A stretch of 64,000 nucleotides of DNA from assembly GCF_022759505.1 (NCBI RefSeq), contig NZ_CP094289.1:558001-622000 (forward strand), given 5' to 3'. This stretch comes from Georgenia sp. TF02-10. GTDB lineage: Bacteria; Actinomycetota; Actinomycetes; Actinomycetales; Actinomycetaceae. This document shows, in pieces, positions 49,841 to 63,367 of this stretch. The translations under genes were made by a program, and so were the position numbers. Within the stretch, counting starts at the first letter, position 1. Each line of letters begins with the position of its first letter. The notes beneath the pieces were generated by a model. It ran no database searches. It worked only from the letters and a program-made list of their open reading frames with translations, and was not told the origin of the DNA.

Positions 49841-50098
49841 CTAGACCCGCAGCACGCTCGGAAGGAGCTGCACGGTCGCCGAGCCGTGGACTTCGGCATC
49901 ACGAGCTCTCTTCTGCCAAACCGTGCCACTGTTGTGCCCTTGTCGTCATTGGTCCGTCCGGACGGTATCTAAGTGGCCGCATCGGGTCAACATGGTTGGG
50001 GCTGTTATGGGTATAAAAGAGGACCTGCTGGTGGCGTCCTTGCCTCCTTTGACCGGCCCCCGCGCCCGAGCAAGGGCGCCGACGCGAGCAACGGCCGC

Positions 50099-50406
50099 CT
50101 AGGCGCCGAGGCGCGCGAACTCCTCCGCGGACGTCGACCGCAACCTGGAGCGGAGGCGCGACAGCGCCGACCCCTCCAGTCGGTCGGTCTCTCCGTTCTC
50201 CACCAGGTCGATGGCTGCCCACGCGGTCCGCGCCGTCCACACCCGACCCCGTCCGGCGTTCGCCACGCCACGCAGGGCCGAGTCATCCACGAGCAGCACC
50301 GGACCCCGTCGCCCGACAACCTGGAGACGGCCCGATCTCGCCAGTCGCTGCGCCTGACGCGGTGTGACCCCAAGCGCTCAGCGGCCTCGCACAGGGTGAC
50401 CTCCAT
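50099..50406 (-). pseudogene. Frameshifted, truncated HTH (MerR/excisionase-like) gene
   Basis: From the ATG at 50406 the protein starts MEVTLCEAAERLG. The adjacent frame then continues it as VTPRQAQRLARSGRLQVVG, GPVLLVDDSALRGV, VWTARTAWAAIDLV and SRLRSRLRSTSAEEFARLGA, then stops at 50099. Joining needs one base change at the GGGG run near 50366. The full family, often paired with an AbiEii-like nucleotidyltransferase in actinobacteria, is longer, and no partner follows. So both a frameshift and a 3' loss are likely. A perfect palindrome lies at its start. Confidence 0.6.
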
Positions 50407-50440
50407 GACGCATATGGTCGCGGTCGCGACCATATGCGTC
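50407..50440. promoter_or_regulatory. Perfect 34-bp palindrome abutting the broken HTH gene
   Basis: GACGCATATGGTCGCG (50407-50422), GT, CGCGACCATATGCGTC (50425-50440): 16-bp perfect arms with a 2-nt centre, directly upstream of the ATG at 50406. It is most likely the autoregulatory operator of the HTH protein. It would also form a strong hairpin in RNA. Confidence 0.8.
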
Positions 50441-50507
50441 TATGACTGTCGCATCCGGTTACGCGAGTCGTGATCGTCCGCTCCTCTACGTACGCGGTGC
50501 ATGCGCC

Positions 50508-50702
50508 TCAATGCCGCTCACGGCCGAGGAGGTAGTCGAGCTCCTCGAGCTCGTCGTACAGCGCCAGCTCGCGGGCGTCGAGCGCGAAGTCCGCGGCACG
50601 AGCGCGGAAGGCCCTCTCGTCACCGCCGGCGGCCTCGATGATTTCGGCCCGCCGGGCGACGGCTTGGGGCTCCGTAAGTCGCTCGACCACCACTCTGCCC
50701 AT
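50508..50702 (-). CDS. Small conserved hypothetical protein
   Basis: 64 aa. RVVVERLTEPQAVARRAEII, then GGDERAFRARAADFALDARELALYDELEELDYLLG. An all-helical, acidic-ended protein of a kind common in actinobacteria, resembling small antitoxin-like proteins but with no assigned role. AGAGGGG lies 3 nt before the ATG. No partner gene can be traced between it and the tRNA. Confidence 0.65.
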   Translation of the reverse strand: MGRVVVERLTEPQAVARRAEIIEAAGGDERAFRARAADFALDARELALYDELEELDYLLGRERH

Positions 50703-50903
50703 CGGCCCCTCTTCCCAGGGCAGCCGCAGCCGGGCGGGCATCGCGCTCGTCCTGCCGAGCCGATCGGAGCGCCACGGTAGGTGTCGCCACCAGCACAGCG
50801 GGGACGTCCTGCGCCATGGAACGACGGCGGGACGCGGGCGGCCGCTACATCGAACTGCCGCCACGGCTGCTACCCCCGACGGTCCTGCGGTGCTGCGGCA
50901 TGA

Positions 50904-50947
50904 CGAAGGGCCCGTGTCCTGCGCAGTTGCAGGACACGGACCCTTCG
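50904..50947 (-). terminator. Hairpin terminator after tRNA-Ser(GGA)
   Basis: CGAAGGGCCCGTGTCCTGC pairs with GCAGGACACGGACCCTTCG, one mismatch, loop of 6 nt. It ends 5 nt from the tRNA 3' end. Confidence 0.85.
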
Positions 50948-50952
50948 ACCGG

Positions 50953-51037
50953 CGGAGGATGGGGGATTCGAACCCCCGAGGGCTTGCACCCAACACGCTT
51001 TCCAAGCGTGCGCCATAGGCCACTAGGCGAATCCTCC
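50953..51037 (-). tRNA. tRNA-Ser (anticodon GGA)
   Basis: On the minus strand GGAGGAT pairs with ATCCTCC. The anticodon loop CTTGGAAAG gives GGA; a long variable arm and GGTTCGAATCCC T-loop are present. No encoded CCA. Confidence 0.95.
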
Positions 51038-51383
51038 GGGAAGCAGCCTCAGAGAGGCGCGGCCAGCCTACCGGAGACCGGGTTGCCCAGCCGAACCGGT
51101 GCAGGCTGGACGGCAGGTGCGGTTGCTCACGGCGCTCGCCCTGGCTAGCCACTCGTCCCCGGTGGTTAGCTGGTCCCAGGTGCCCAGATCCTCCCACGTG
51201 GCCGGCCGTCGTCGTCCGGCACGCCCGCCGTCCGGCCGCCGTCCGCCCGCCGTCCGGCCGCCGTTCGCCCAGTCGTCGTCGCCCGGCCGGCCGACGTCGC
51301 GGCCGCCTCCACCTCCGACGTGACCGGTCGCCGTCGTCCCTGCGCCGGCCGGACCGGACGAGTGGTCCGCTAGACTGCCGGCC

Positions 51384-51471
51384 GACCCCTCGTGCGGCGT
51401 CACCTTGCCGAACTCCCCCAGGGCCGGAAGGCAGCAAGGGTAGGTGAGCTCTGGCGGGTGCACGGGGGGTC
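51384..51471 (+). ncRNA. ffs: Small signal recognition particle RNA (4.5S)
   Basis: GACCCCTCGTG at the 5' end pairs with CACGGGGGGTC at the 3' end. The apical domain contains the invariant CAGGGCCGGAAGGCAGCAAG. A -10 box TAGACT lies at 51370-51375. It sits directly upstream of dnaX, a common bacterial arrangement. Confidence 0.96.
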
Positions 51472-51541
51472 CTTGCGTCCCCGTCCACCGCCGGGCCGGG
51501 GCCCGGGGCAGCGTGTGGGTGCGCGCGGCTACCCTCGATCC

Positions 51542-54121
51542 GTGACCACCGCCCTGTACCGCCGCTACCGGCCGGAGACCTTCCAGGAGGTCATCGGCCA
51601 GGAGCACGTGACCGAGCCGCTGATGGCGGCGCTGCGGGGCGACCGGGTCACCCACGCCTACCTGTTCTCCGGGCCGCGCGGGTGCGGCAAGACCACGTCG
51701 GCGCGCATCCTGGCCCGCTGCCTCAACTGCGCCGAGGGGCCCACGGACACCCCGTGCGGGCGCTGTCCCTCCTGCCTGGAGCTGGCCCGCTCCGGGCCCG
51801 GCTCGCTCGACGTCGTCGAGCTCGACGCCGCCTCCCACGGCGGCGTGGACGACGCCCGGGACCTGCGCGAGCGGGCGAGCTTCGCGCCGGCCCGGGACCG
51901 GTACAAGGTCTTCATCGTCGACGAGGCGCACATGGTCTCCTCGGCCGGCTTCAACGCCCTGCTGAAGATCGTCGAGGAGCCGCCCCCGCACGTGAAGTTC
52001 ATCTTCGCGACGACCGAGCCGGACAAGGTCATCGGCACCATCCGGTCCCGCACCCACCACTACCCCTTCCGCCTGGTCCCGCCCCAGCAGCTGCTCGCCT
52101 ACCTGGAGCAGCTGTGCGCCCAGGAGGGCGTGCGCGTCGGGGCCGGGGTGCTGCCCATGGTGGTGCGCGCCGGCGGCGGGTCCGTGCGGGACACCCTGTC
52201 GGTGCTCGACCAGCTCATCGCCGGCGCCCAGCACGAGGAGCTGGACTACGCCCGCGCGGTGGCGCTGCTCGGCTACACCGACGCCGCCCTGCTGGACGAC
52301 GTGGTGGACTCCATCGCTGCCCGGGACGGCGCCACCCTCTTCCGGGTCGTGGACCGGGTGGTGGAGTCCGGGCACGACCCGCGCCGGTTCGTCGAGGACC
52401 TGCTGCAGCGGCTGCGGGACCTGGTGGTCCTGGCCCTGGCCGGGGAGCAGGCCACGGCCGCCCTGCCGGGCGTGCCGGCCGACCAGCTCGACCGCATGCG
52501 GACCCAGGCGCACCACCTGGGCCCGGCCCAGCTCTCCCGCGCCGCGGACCTGGTCAACGCCGCCCTGACCGAGATGGTCGGGGCGACCTCCCCCCGGCTC
52601 CAGCTCGAGCTGCTCTGCGCCCGGATCCTCCTGCCCGCGGCCGACCCGGGGGACGCCGGGTACGGCGCCCGGCTGGACCGGCTCGAGCACCAGGTGGCCG
52701 GCGCGCCCGGCCCGTCTCGTCCCGCCGGCGGCGGCGCCGGCCAGCCCGGCCGGGACGCCGGGCCGGCGGCCACCGGGGCCGGGGCGGAGGCGGCTGCGGG
52801 TGCCCCGGCTCCGGTTGTTGTCGCCTCGCCCGCCGACGGCGCCCGGTCGGGTGCCGCGGGCGGTCCGGTGCGCGGGACCACCGGCCGGGCCGGCACCGCG
52901 CAGGCCGGGAGCACCGATCAGCCCGGCAGGGCGGACGCCGGGACCGCCGACCGGCCCGGCACGCCGGACGCCGGGGCCACCGACCCGGCCGACAGGGCGG
53001 ACGCGGCCGGCCCGGGCGGGACCGCGCCCGCCGGGACCGGCGCAGCCGAGGCAGGCGGCGGCCGCCCGGCACCCCGGGCCCACGCGGTGTCCGACCAGGC
53101 GCCCGACCCGGCCACGGCTCCCGCCGCAGCCGCCGCAGCAGCGCGCCGCCCCGCCCCCACCACCGGGACCGCGCCGCCGGCCGAGGCGGCACCGGCCACC
53201 GCCGACCCCGCCGGGGACGACGCCGAGCTGATCAGGCGTCGCTGGCCGGAGGTCGTGGCCACGCTGGCCCGCCTCAAGCGGACCTCGTGGATCCTCGTCT
53301 CCCAGAACGCCCAGGCCGGTGAGGTCGTCGGCGGCGCGCTGCAGCTGATCTTCAGCACCCCCGGCCTGGCCACCGCCTTCCGCGGCGGCCAGCACGCCGA
53401 GCACGTCCAGCGGGCCCTGAACGAGTCCCTCGGGGTCCGGCTCCGAGTCGAGGCGGTGGTCCGGGACGCCCCCGGCCCGGCCCAGACGGCTGGCGCCGGC
53501 CCCGCCGGTGCCCCCGACGGCGGCGGCAGCGTCCGCGACGCCGCCCGGAGCAGCTGGGGCGGCCCGGCCCAGCCCGCGGCGACCGCCCCCCGCGGTCGCA
53601 CGGCGTGGCCCGAGCCGGCCGGGCGCCCGGCCTCCAGCGCGTCGGCGCCCAGCCCGGCCGCGCCCACACCGGCCGCTTCCACCCCTTCGGCCTCCAGCCC
53701 GTCGGCCCCCACCCCGGGGTCGTCCTCGGCACGGCCGGCCCCCCGGTCGGCCAGGACCCCGCCAGCCGCCGGCCCGTCCGGGCAGCCCACGGCCGCCGAC
53801 CCCGACGACCCCTACCCGCTGCCGCCCGAGCCGCCCGAGGACCCCGGCGAGTCCCGGACCGCCGACGCCCCCGGCGAGGCCCGTCCCGCCGACGTCCCCG
53901 ACGGTGCCTGGCGCCGCCCCGAGCCACCGTCCGGTCGACCCACCCCGGCCACCCGGCCGGCCCCGCGGCGGGTCGTCGCCCCGGCCGACGACGTCGCCTC
54001 CCTCGACGACCCGGACGCCGAGGGGTCCGGGCTGGTCGGCGTCCCGCTGCTGGCGCAGATGCTCGGCGGCACCGTGATCGAGGAGATCACCATGGACGAC
54101 GGCACCCCGGGGGCTCCGTAG
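51542..54121 (+). CDS. dnaX: DNA polymerase III subunit gamma/tau
   Basis: 859 aa. AAA+ clamp-loader core at about 1-370: Walker [10 protein letters not shown] (44-52), zinc cysteines C60, C63, C72, C75, C78, Walker B FIVDEAHM, sensor [12 protein letters not shown] very long A/P/G/T-rich linker (about 385-560) holds decapeptide-like AGTADRPGT repeats. A tau-like segment (about 560-640: [21 protein letters not shown]) is followed by a second low-complexity stretch. GTG start 6 nt after TACCCT. The next gene, recR, starts 1 bp after the stop. Confidence 0.95.
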   Translation: MTTALYRRYRPETFQEVIGQEHVTEPLMAALRGDRVTHAYLFSGPRGCGKTTSARILARCLNCAEGPTDTPCGRCPSCLELARSGPGSLDVVELDAASHGGVDDARDLRERASFAPARDRYKVFIVDEAHMVSSAGFNALLKIVEEPPPHVKFIFATTEPDKVIGTIRSRTHHYPFRLVPPQQLLAYLEQLCAQEGVRVGAGVLPMVVRAGGGSVRDTLSVLDQLIAGAQHEELDYARAVALLGYTDAALLDDVVDSIAARDGATLFRVVDRVVESGHDPRRFVEDLLQRLRDLVVLALAGEQATAALPGVPADQLDRMRTQAHHLGPAQLSRAADLVNAALTEMVGATSPRLQLELLCARILLPAADPGDAGYGARLDRLEHQVAGAPGPSRPAGGGAGQPGRDAGPAATGAGAEAAAGAPAPVVVASPADGARSGAAGGPVRGTTGRAGTAQAGSTDQPGRADAGTADRPGTPDAGATDPADRADAAGPGGTAPAGTGAAEAGGGRPAPRAHAVSDQAPDPATAPAAAAAAARRPAPTTGTAPPAEAAPATADPAGDDAELIRRRWPEVVATLARLKRTSWILVSQNAQAGEVVGGALQLIFSTPGLATAFRGGQHAEHVQRALNESLGVRLRVEAVVRDAPGPAQTAGAGPAGAPDGGGSVRDAARSSWGGPAQPAATAPRGRTAWPEPAGRPASSASAPSPAAPTPAASTPSASSPSAPTPGSSSARPAPRSARTPPAAGPSGQPTAADPDDPYPLPPEPPEDPGESRTADAPGEARPADVPDGAWRRPEPPSGRPTPATRPAPRRVVAPADDVASLDDPDAEGSGLVGVPLLAQMLGGTVIEEITMDDGTPGAP

Positions 54122-54122
54122 C

Positions 54123-54731
54123 GTGGCCGGCGTGTACGACGGCGCCGTCCAGGACCTGATCGACGAGCTGGGCCGGCTGCCCGGGGTGGGCCCCAAGAGC
54201 GCCCAGCGGATCGCGTTCCACGTGCTGTCCGCGGACGCCGCCGACGTCGAGCGGCTCGCCCACGCGCTGACCGAGGTCAAGGCCAAGGTCCGGTTCTGCG
54301 AGGTGTGCGGGAACATCGCCGAGGACTCGACCTGCCGGATCTGCCAGGACCAGCGCCGCAACCCCACCGTCATCTGCGTGGTGGAGGAGCCCAAGGACGT
54401 GGTGGCCATCGAGCGCACCCGGGAGTTCCGCGGCCGCTACCACGTCCTCGGCGGGGCGATCAACCCGATCGACGGCGTCGGCCCGGACGACCTGCGCATC
54501 CGCGAGCTCATGACCCGCCTCGCCGACGGCACCGTGACCGAGGTGATCCTGGCGACCGACCCCAACATCGAGGGCGAGGCCACCGCCACCTACCTGGCCC
54601 GGATGCTGCGCGGCATGGGCATCCCCGTCTCCCGGCTCGCCTCCGGGCTGCCCGTGGGCGGGGACCTGGAGTACGCCGACGAGGTGACCCTGGGCCGCGC
54701 CTTCGAGGGCCGACGGCGGCTGGAGGCCTGA
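54123..54731 (+). CDS. recR: Recombination mediator RecR
   Basis: 202 aa, full length. Helix-hairpin-helix [15 protein letters not shown], a Cys4 zinc finger [16 protein letters not shown], and the Toprim domain with [14 protein letters not shown] and [15 protein letters not shown]. Works with RecF and RecO to load RecA on gapped DNA. Coupled to dnaX. Confidence 0.97.
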   Translation: MAGVYDGAVQDLIDELGRLPGVGPKSAQRIAFHVLSADAADVERLAHALTEVKAKVRFCEVCGNIAEDSTCRICQDQRRNPTVICVVEEPKDVVAIERTREFRGRYHVLGGAINPIDGVGPDDLRIRELMTRLADGTVTEVILATDPNIEGEATATYLARMLRGMGIPVSRLASGLPVGGDLEYADEVTLGRAFEGRRRLEA

Positions 54732-54931
54732 CCCGCGGCGTGACCCGGGGGCCTGAGCCGGAGGCGTGGCCCGGGGACGGCGCCGAGGACGCGCCCGACG
54801 GCGCCCGGCGGCGACCCGACGGGACGCCGCCGGCCCGGCTGGCCCCGGCCAGCCGGCCCGGGCGGACCCACGGACGCCGCCCGGGCGGCCCTACGGACGT
54901 CGCCCGGGCGGGCGCGGCGGGCCGTGGTGGG

Positions 54932-58334
<3,403 letters not shown>

Positions 58335-58421
58335 CCGCTGCCGGCGGCGGTCGGGCGCCTGACCGGCGGGTGCCTGACCGCCGGGCGCTCGACCGTCCGG
58401 GCGCCGTCGGGACGCTGACCC

Positions 58422-60335
58422 TCAGGACGCGGCCGTCGGGCGTGCCGCGGCCGGCAGGTGCGCGGCGACGAACGCCAGCTGCCGGCGCAGCTGGGCCACC
58501 TCCTCGTCGACCACCACCGAGGCGTGCCCGGCGGCGTAGGTGTACAGCTCCACCGGGCCGGGGTAGTCCGGCCGGGCCCGCAGCGCCTGGACGTAGCTGT
58601 CGATCTGGCCGATCGGGCAGCGCGGGTCGTTCTCGCCGGCCATCAGCAGCACCGGCGCCCGGACCCGGTCCACGTAGGTGATCGGGCTGGCGGCCGCGTA
58701 CCGCTCTGGCACCTCGGCCGGGGAGCCGCCGAAGAGGGAGCGGTCGAAGGCCTGCAGGTCGGGCATCTCCTCCCGGTAGGCCGCCAGGTAGTCCGCCACC
58801 GGCACGTCGGCCAGGCCCACCGCCCACCGCTCCGGCTGGGTGCCCAGCCCGAGCAGGGTCAGGAACCCGCCCCAGGAGGCACCGGCGAGCACGCACCGGG
58901 CCGGGTCGACCAGGCCGGCGGCGAGCAGGTGGTCGTGCGCGGCCGCCACGTCCGCCAGCTCGGTGCGACCCACCCGGCCCTCGAGCGCGTCCCGCCAGGC
59001 GGTGCCGTAGCCGGTGGAGCCGCGGTAGTTGACCGAGGCGACCACGAAGCCGTGGTCCACCCAGGCGGCCAGGTGCGGGGAGAAGGCGTCCGAGCGGTGC
59101 GCCGCCGGCCCGCCGTGCAGGTCCATCAGCAGCGGGAACGGGCCCGCGGCGGCGACGGCGGCGGCGAGGGAGTCGGCCAGCCGGTCGCGGCCGTCGTCGC
59201 CGGGCACCCGGAGCAGGACGTGGACCGGCCCGCCCGGCCCGGGCACCCACAGGTCCCGGGCCGGGACCGAGGGGGCGGCCCGCGGGCCGGTGGCCGGCAG
59301 CACCTCCCGGCCGGTCCGGGCGGAGAGCACGGTGCGCGGGGTGGCCGCCGAGGACCAGCGCAGCCACACGTCGCCGTCCGGCCGGGGCCCGGCCTCGGCC
59401 ACCGTGCCCTCGACCGGCCCGACCGCGGCGGTGGTCCCGGTGCGCGGGTCGTGCCGGTACAGCCGGGTGCGGGCGGCGTGGTCCACCGCGACGAGCACGG
59501 CCCGCCCGCCGGGGTACCACCAGGCCTCGGTCACCTCCCCGGGCAGCAGGTCGCCGTCGTCGCCGGTCAGCTCCAGGTCCCGGACCGTCCCGGTGCCCAG
59601 GTCCCACACCGCCGCCCAGGGCAGGCCGCGCCGCTCGTGCCCGACCAGCACCCGCAGGTCGCCGTCGACCGGGGCGAAGTCGTAGGCGGTCAGGCCCCGG
59701 CCCGGGCCGTCGTCGAGGTCGGCGGCCACCGTCCCGGTGCCGGTGCGGACGACCCGCAGGGCCGGGTGGCGGTTGTCCCCGCGCTCGGAGTGCTCGATGA
59801 CGACGAGGTCGCCGTCGTGGGACAGCGCCGCGGCCGTGGCGTCGTTGGGGTGGTGGTAGAGCAGGACGGGCGCGTCGCTGCCCGCCGCGGCGGCGCCGAC
59901 GGCGACCTGGTGGATCCAGGTGCCGGTCGCGTCGGTGCGGCCGACGACGGCGGTCCCGTCCCGGGCGAGGAGCAGGCCGGCGTCGTAGGCGTCCGGCAGC
60001 CGGATCGGGTCGGCCACCCCGCGGCCGGGCGGGGACCCGAACGGCTGGCGCCGCCAGCGGCCGAACTCGTCGCCGTCGGTGTCGTCGAACCACCACAGCC
60101 AGGCGCCGTGCGGGTCGATGGTGGCGGTGGTGGTGCCCTGCGGGCGGTCGGTCGCGACGACCAGCCGGCCGGCGGCCCGGTCCCAGGAGTGGACCTGGAG
60201 CACGCCGTCGTGGGTGGCGACGACGCAGGCCCGGTCGGGGGCCTCCGGCGCCCAGTCCGGCAGCAGCACCTGGTGCGCCCGCAGCCGCAGCTCCCAGGTG
60301 GGCGGCGGCCAGGTCCCGAGGTCGGGGATGGTCAT
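58422..60335 (-). CDS. S9-family prolyl oligopeptidase-like serine peptidase
   Basis: 637 aa. N-terminal beta-propeller (about 1-370) with many D/R/W-rich strands, then the alpha/beta hydrolase domain: LMDLHGGPAAHRS (oxyanion), GSTGYGTAWRDALEG, the nucleophile in AGASWGGFLTLLG, MAGENDPRCP with the Asp, and YAAGHASVVV with the His. No signal peptide, so cytoplasmic. Cleaves short peptides or acyl-peptides. ATG 6 nt after TACGCT (leaderless). Confidence 0.9.
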   Translation of the reverse strand: MTIPDLGTWPPPTWELRLRAHQVLLPDWAPEAPDRACVVATHDGVLQVHSWDRAAGRLVVATDRPQGTTTATIDPHGAWLWWFDDTDGDEFGRWRRQPFGSPPGRGVADPIRLPDAYDAGLLLARDGTAVVGRTDATGTWIHQVAVGAAAAGSDAPVLLYHHPNDATAAALSHDGDLVVIEHSERGDNRHPALRVVRTGTGTVAADLDDGPGRGLTAYDFAPVDGDLRVLVGHERRGLPWAAVWDLGTGTVRDLELTGDDGDLLPGEVTEAWWYPGGRAVLVAVDHAARTRLYRHDPRTGTTAAVGPVEGTVAEAGPRPDGDVWLRWSSAATPRTVLSARTGREVLPATGPRAAPSVPARDLWVPGPGGPVHVLLRVPGDDGRDRLADSLAAAVAAAGPFPLLMDLHGGPAAHRSDAFSPHLAAWVDHGFVVASVNYRGSTGYGTAWRDALEGRVGRTELADVAAAHDHLLAAGLVDPARCVLAGASWGGFLTLLGLGTQPERWAVGLADVPVADYLAAYREEMPDLQAFDRSLFGGSPAEVPERYAAASPITYVDRVRAPVLLMAGENDPRCPIGQIDSYVQALRARPDYPGPVELYTYAAGHASVVVDEEVAQLRRQLAFVAAHLPAAARPTAAS

Positions 60336-60515
60336 GGTCGAAGCGTAGGGCGGCGCGGGGCTGGGCCGGGCCGGGGCGCTCGGTCGGGCCGCCCCGGCAG
60401 CGCGGCGCGGCGGCCGGGCGCGGTTGCGAAAGGACGTAAGGCCGGCCGGCCCGGCGGAAGTTGACGTCGTGCCGGCCGGGCGGCCAGGGCCCGGCGGGCG
60501 TGACGGCCCTGGCGG

Positions 60516-61232
60516 TCAGGCTTCGGCGGGCGTGACCGGCTCGACCAGGCCGGGGCCGTCGTTGTTCACGTTGCCCACCGCCGCGCCGACCGGGCGCGGG
60601 GTGAGGACCGGCTCGGGCATGGCGGCCACCAGGGAGCGGATCTGCGCGGGGTCGGTCAGGCCGGGGTCGAGCCAGTCGTCCTGCAGGTCCGCCGGGACCA
60701 GCAGCGGGCTGCGGTCGTGGACGTGGCCGAGGGCGTCGGTGGCCCGGGTGGTCAGGACCGTGCAGGTCCACCGCCACCGGTGCGGGTCGTCGGGGTCCAG
60801 CGCGGGGTCGGGCCAGAGCTCGTAGAGCCCGGCCATCGTGAGCGGGGTGTCGTCGGCGTGGAGGAAGTAGGGCTGCTTGCGCCCGCCGGGGAGCTTCTGC
60901 CACTCGTAGTACCCGTCGGCGGGGACGAGGCAGCGGCGGCGGGCGGCGGCGGCCTTGAACGCGGGCTTCTCCGTCACGGTCTCCGAGCGGGCGTTGATCA
61001 GCCGGGCCGCGCCGGAGGGGTCCTTGGCCCAGGACGGCACCAGGCCCCACCGGGTGGTGCGCAGCTGACGGCGCGGCGGCGCCGTCTCCGAGCCGCGCTC
61101 CAGGACCACCCGGACGGCGTCGGTGGGGGCGACGTTCCACGACGGCGGCAGCTCCTCACCGACGACGTCCTCGACGGCGAAGGCGGAGACGAGGTCGGCG
61201 TCGCGCCGGCTGGCGGCGTAGCGGCCACACAT
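60516..61232 (-). CDS. SRAP-domain protein (YedK/HMCES-like)
   Basis: 238 aa. It starts MCGRYA, with Cys2 the nucleophile after Met removal. WNVAPTD, RWGLVPSWAKD, LINARSETV and RRCLVPADGYYEW are the SRAP motifs, with GHVHDRSPLLV supplying the late His. The family forms a thiazolidine crosslink with abasic sites in single-stranded DNA and shields them. The start is fixed by the need for Cys2. Confidence 0.95.
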   Translation of the reverse strand: MCGRYAASRRDADLVSAFAVEDVVGEELPPSWNVAPTDAVRVVLERGSETAPPRRQLRTTRWGLVPSWAKDPSGAARLINARSETVTEKPAFKAAAARRRCLVPADGYYEWQKLPGGRKQPYFLHADDTPLTMAGLYELWPDPALDPDDPHRWRWTCTVLTTRATDALGHVHDRSPLLVPADLQDDWLDPGLTDPAQIRSLVAAMPEPVLTPRPVGAAVGNVNNDGPGLVEPVTPAEA

Positions 61233-61380
61233 GCCGCCATTGTCCCCGGCGCCCGACGGCGGCACCAACCTGGGCCCGGGTAGCGGGGTCCCCACTGCAC
61301 GAGTGAGGTGCCGCCGGCCGCCACCAAACTGTGCGGCGCCGGCGTCCGGCGGCGTGGAGTCAACGGTCGCGGCGGCCAGG

Positions 61381-61866
61381 TCAGCGGGAGAAGCGGGTCC
61401 CGGCGCTCGGGTCGGCCCGGAAGGCGAGCGCGTGGTCGAGCCGCTCCCGGGAGGACGACGCCAGGCCGGCCGGCAGCGCCGACAGCGCGAACCAGCCCAC
61501 GTCGGTGGACTCGTCGTCGGCCACCCGGGCGTCGCCGTCGACGTACCGGCACAGGAAGGTCAGGTCCAGGTACTGCGAGACGTCGCCGTTGGGGTAGGTC
61601 ATCGGCTGCCCGGCGGTGACGGCGGCCAGCGCCACCGCCTCGGCGGTCACCCCCGTCTCCTCGGCGATCTCCCGGACCAGCCCGACCGCCGGCTGCTCGC
61701 CCGGCTCGAGGATGCCGGAGACCAGCGCCCAGCGGCCGTTGTCGGCGCGGCGGCCGAGGAGCACGCGGTCGGCGTCGTCGAGGACGACGCCGGTCACGCC
61801 GGGGAGCCAGAGGAGGTCGTGGCCGACGGCGGCACGCAGCTGGGCGACGAACTCCGGGACGGGCAC
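61381..61866 (-). CDS. Nudix hydrolase
   Basis: 161 aa. The Nudix box spans residues 51-73 (GILEPGE ... REIAEE ... TGV), all key Glu/Arg present. It hydrolyses a nucleoside diphosphate linked to an unknown moiety. GTG 6 nt after TAGCCT on the minus strand, so probably leaderless. Divergent from hen1. Confidence 0.9.
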   Translation of the reverse strand: MPVPEFVAQLRAAVGHDLLWLPGVTGVVLDDADRVLLGRRADNGRWALVSGILEPGEQPAVGLVREIAEETGVTAEAVALAAVTAGQPMTYPNGDVSQYLDLTFLCRYVDGDARVADDESTDVGWFALSALPAGLASSSRERLDHALAFRADPSAGTRFSR

Positions 61867-61957
61867 CTCGGCAGGCTATCCCGGTCCGGCTGGGGGAGGG
61901 AAAGCAGCGGGCTGCTCGCCTCCCCGGTGGCTGACTCCGGTCGGGCAGACTGAGCGT

Positions 61958-63367
61958 GTGCTTATGACCCTGGCGACAACCCACGAGCCGGCGACCGACC
62001 TCGGCTTTCTCCTGCATAAGCACCCGGATCGCGTACAGGTCTTCCAGCAGTCGTTCGGCAACGTCACGGTGTTCTACCCCGAGGCCACCGAGGCACGGTG
62101 CACCGTCGCGCTCATGCTGGAGGTCGACCCCGTCCGGCTGGCCCGCTCCCGGGCCAAGAACACACCCGACTTCAGCCTGGCCCAGTACGTGAACGACCGC
62201 TCCTATGCCGCGTCGTCGCTGCTCGCGGTGGCGATGGCCGATGTGTTCAGCACGGCCCGGAGCGGCCGCTGCGATGCCAGGCAGGAGCTCGCGGACTCCG
62301 TGATCCCGCTCGAGATCGTATTGCCGGTGCTTCCGTGCCGCGGCGGGGCCGACATCGCCCACCGGCTCTTCGAACCCCTGGGCTGGGTGGTCGACGCCGA
62401 GCCCATCCCTCTCGACGATGCCTTCCCCGACTGGGGTCACTCGCGGTACGTCCGGCTGCGACTCTCGGGCCTGGTGCGTCTCGCCGACGCGCTCAACCAG
62501 CTCTACGTTCTGCTTCCCGTGCTCGACGAGTCCAAGCACTACTGGCAGGGCCCCGACGAGGTCGACAAGCTGATGCGGTCTGGACAGGGCTGGCTCGCGA
62601 GCCACCCAGACGTCAACCTGATCATGCAGCGCTACCTCGGTCGCCACGGCGAGCTCACCCGTGCCGCACTCGCGCGTCTGGCAGAGCTCGGCGACGACGT
62701 CGAGGAGGCGATCGAGCCCGCCGCGGACGAGGAGCTCCGCCAGCCGAAGCAGCAGCGGCTCTCCCTCAGCCAGGAGCGTCACGAGGCGGTCCACCGGGTG
62801 CTGCTGGACCTGCGAGCCCGGTCGGTCATCGACCTCGGCTGCGGCACCGGCCAGTTCCTCGACCGGCTGATCATGTCACCGCAGTTCACCCGGATCGCTG
62901 GGTCTGACGTCTCCACCCGCTCGCTGCGGAACGCGGCCCGGCGGCTGCACCTGGACCGCATGAGCGAGCGGCAGTCGGCGCGCGTCTCGTTGTTCCACGG
63001 GGCGCTCACGTACGAGGACGAGCGGTACGCGGGGTTCGACGCCGCGGTGCTCATGGAGGTCGTCGAGCACGTCGACCCGTCCCGCCTGGTGGCGCTCGAG
63101 CATGTGGTGTTCGGCGCGGCGCAGCCGGGCGCCGTCGTCGTCACCACGCCCAACCGTGAGTGCAACGCGCTCTACGACGGACTGGTGGGCATGCGGCATC
63201 CCGACCACCGCTTCGAGTGGACCCGTCAGGAGTTCGCGGACTGGTCGGACCGAGTCGCCGTGACATATGGGTACGTCGTCGAGAGGCGCGGCGTCGGCGA
63301 CCTGGATGCCACGCTCGGCACCCCGACCCAGATGGCGATCTTCGAGCGCAAGGGAGGCGGCCGGTGA
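61958..63367 (+). CDS. hen1: 3'-terminal RNA ribose 2'-O-methyltransferase Hen1
   Basis: 469 aa, matching bacterial Hen1. The N-terminal half (about 1-245), specific to bacterial Hen1, starts VLMTLATTHEPATDLGFLL and has HKHPDRVQ and FYPEAT. The C-terminal methyltransferase has VIDLGCGTGQFLD (SAM) and the metal motif EVVEH (E367, E370, H371). It 2'-O-methylates the 3' end of cleaved RNA before ligation so that the same toxin cannot cut again. Leaderless GTG after CAGACT. Coupled to pnkp by a 4-bp overlap. Confidence 0.95.
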   Translation: MLMTLATTHEPATDLGFLLHKHPDRVQVFQQSFGNVTVFYPEATEARCTVALMLEVDPVRLARSRAKNTPDFSLAQYVNDRSYAASSLLAVAMADVFSTARSGRCDARQELADSVIPLEIVLPVLPCRGGADIAHRLFEPLGWVVDAEPIPLDDAFPDWGHSRYVRLRLSGLVRLADALNQLYVLLPVLDESKHYWQGPDEVDKLMRSGQGWLASHPDVNLIMQRYLGRHGELTRAALARLAELGDDVEEAIEPAADEELRQPKQQRLSLSQERHEAVHRVLLDLRARSVIDLGCGTGQFLDRLIMSPQFTRIAGSDVSTRSLRNAARRLHLDRMSERQSARVSLFHGALTYEDERYAGFDAAVLMEVVEHVDPSRLVALEHVVFGAAQPGAVVVTTPNRECNALYDGLVGMRHPDHRFEWTRQEFADWSDRVAVTYGYVVERRGVGDLDATLGTPTQMAIFERKGGGR

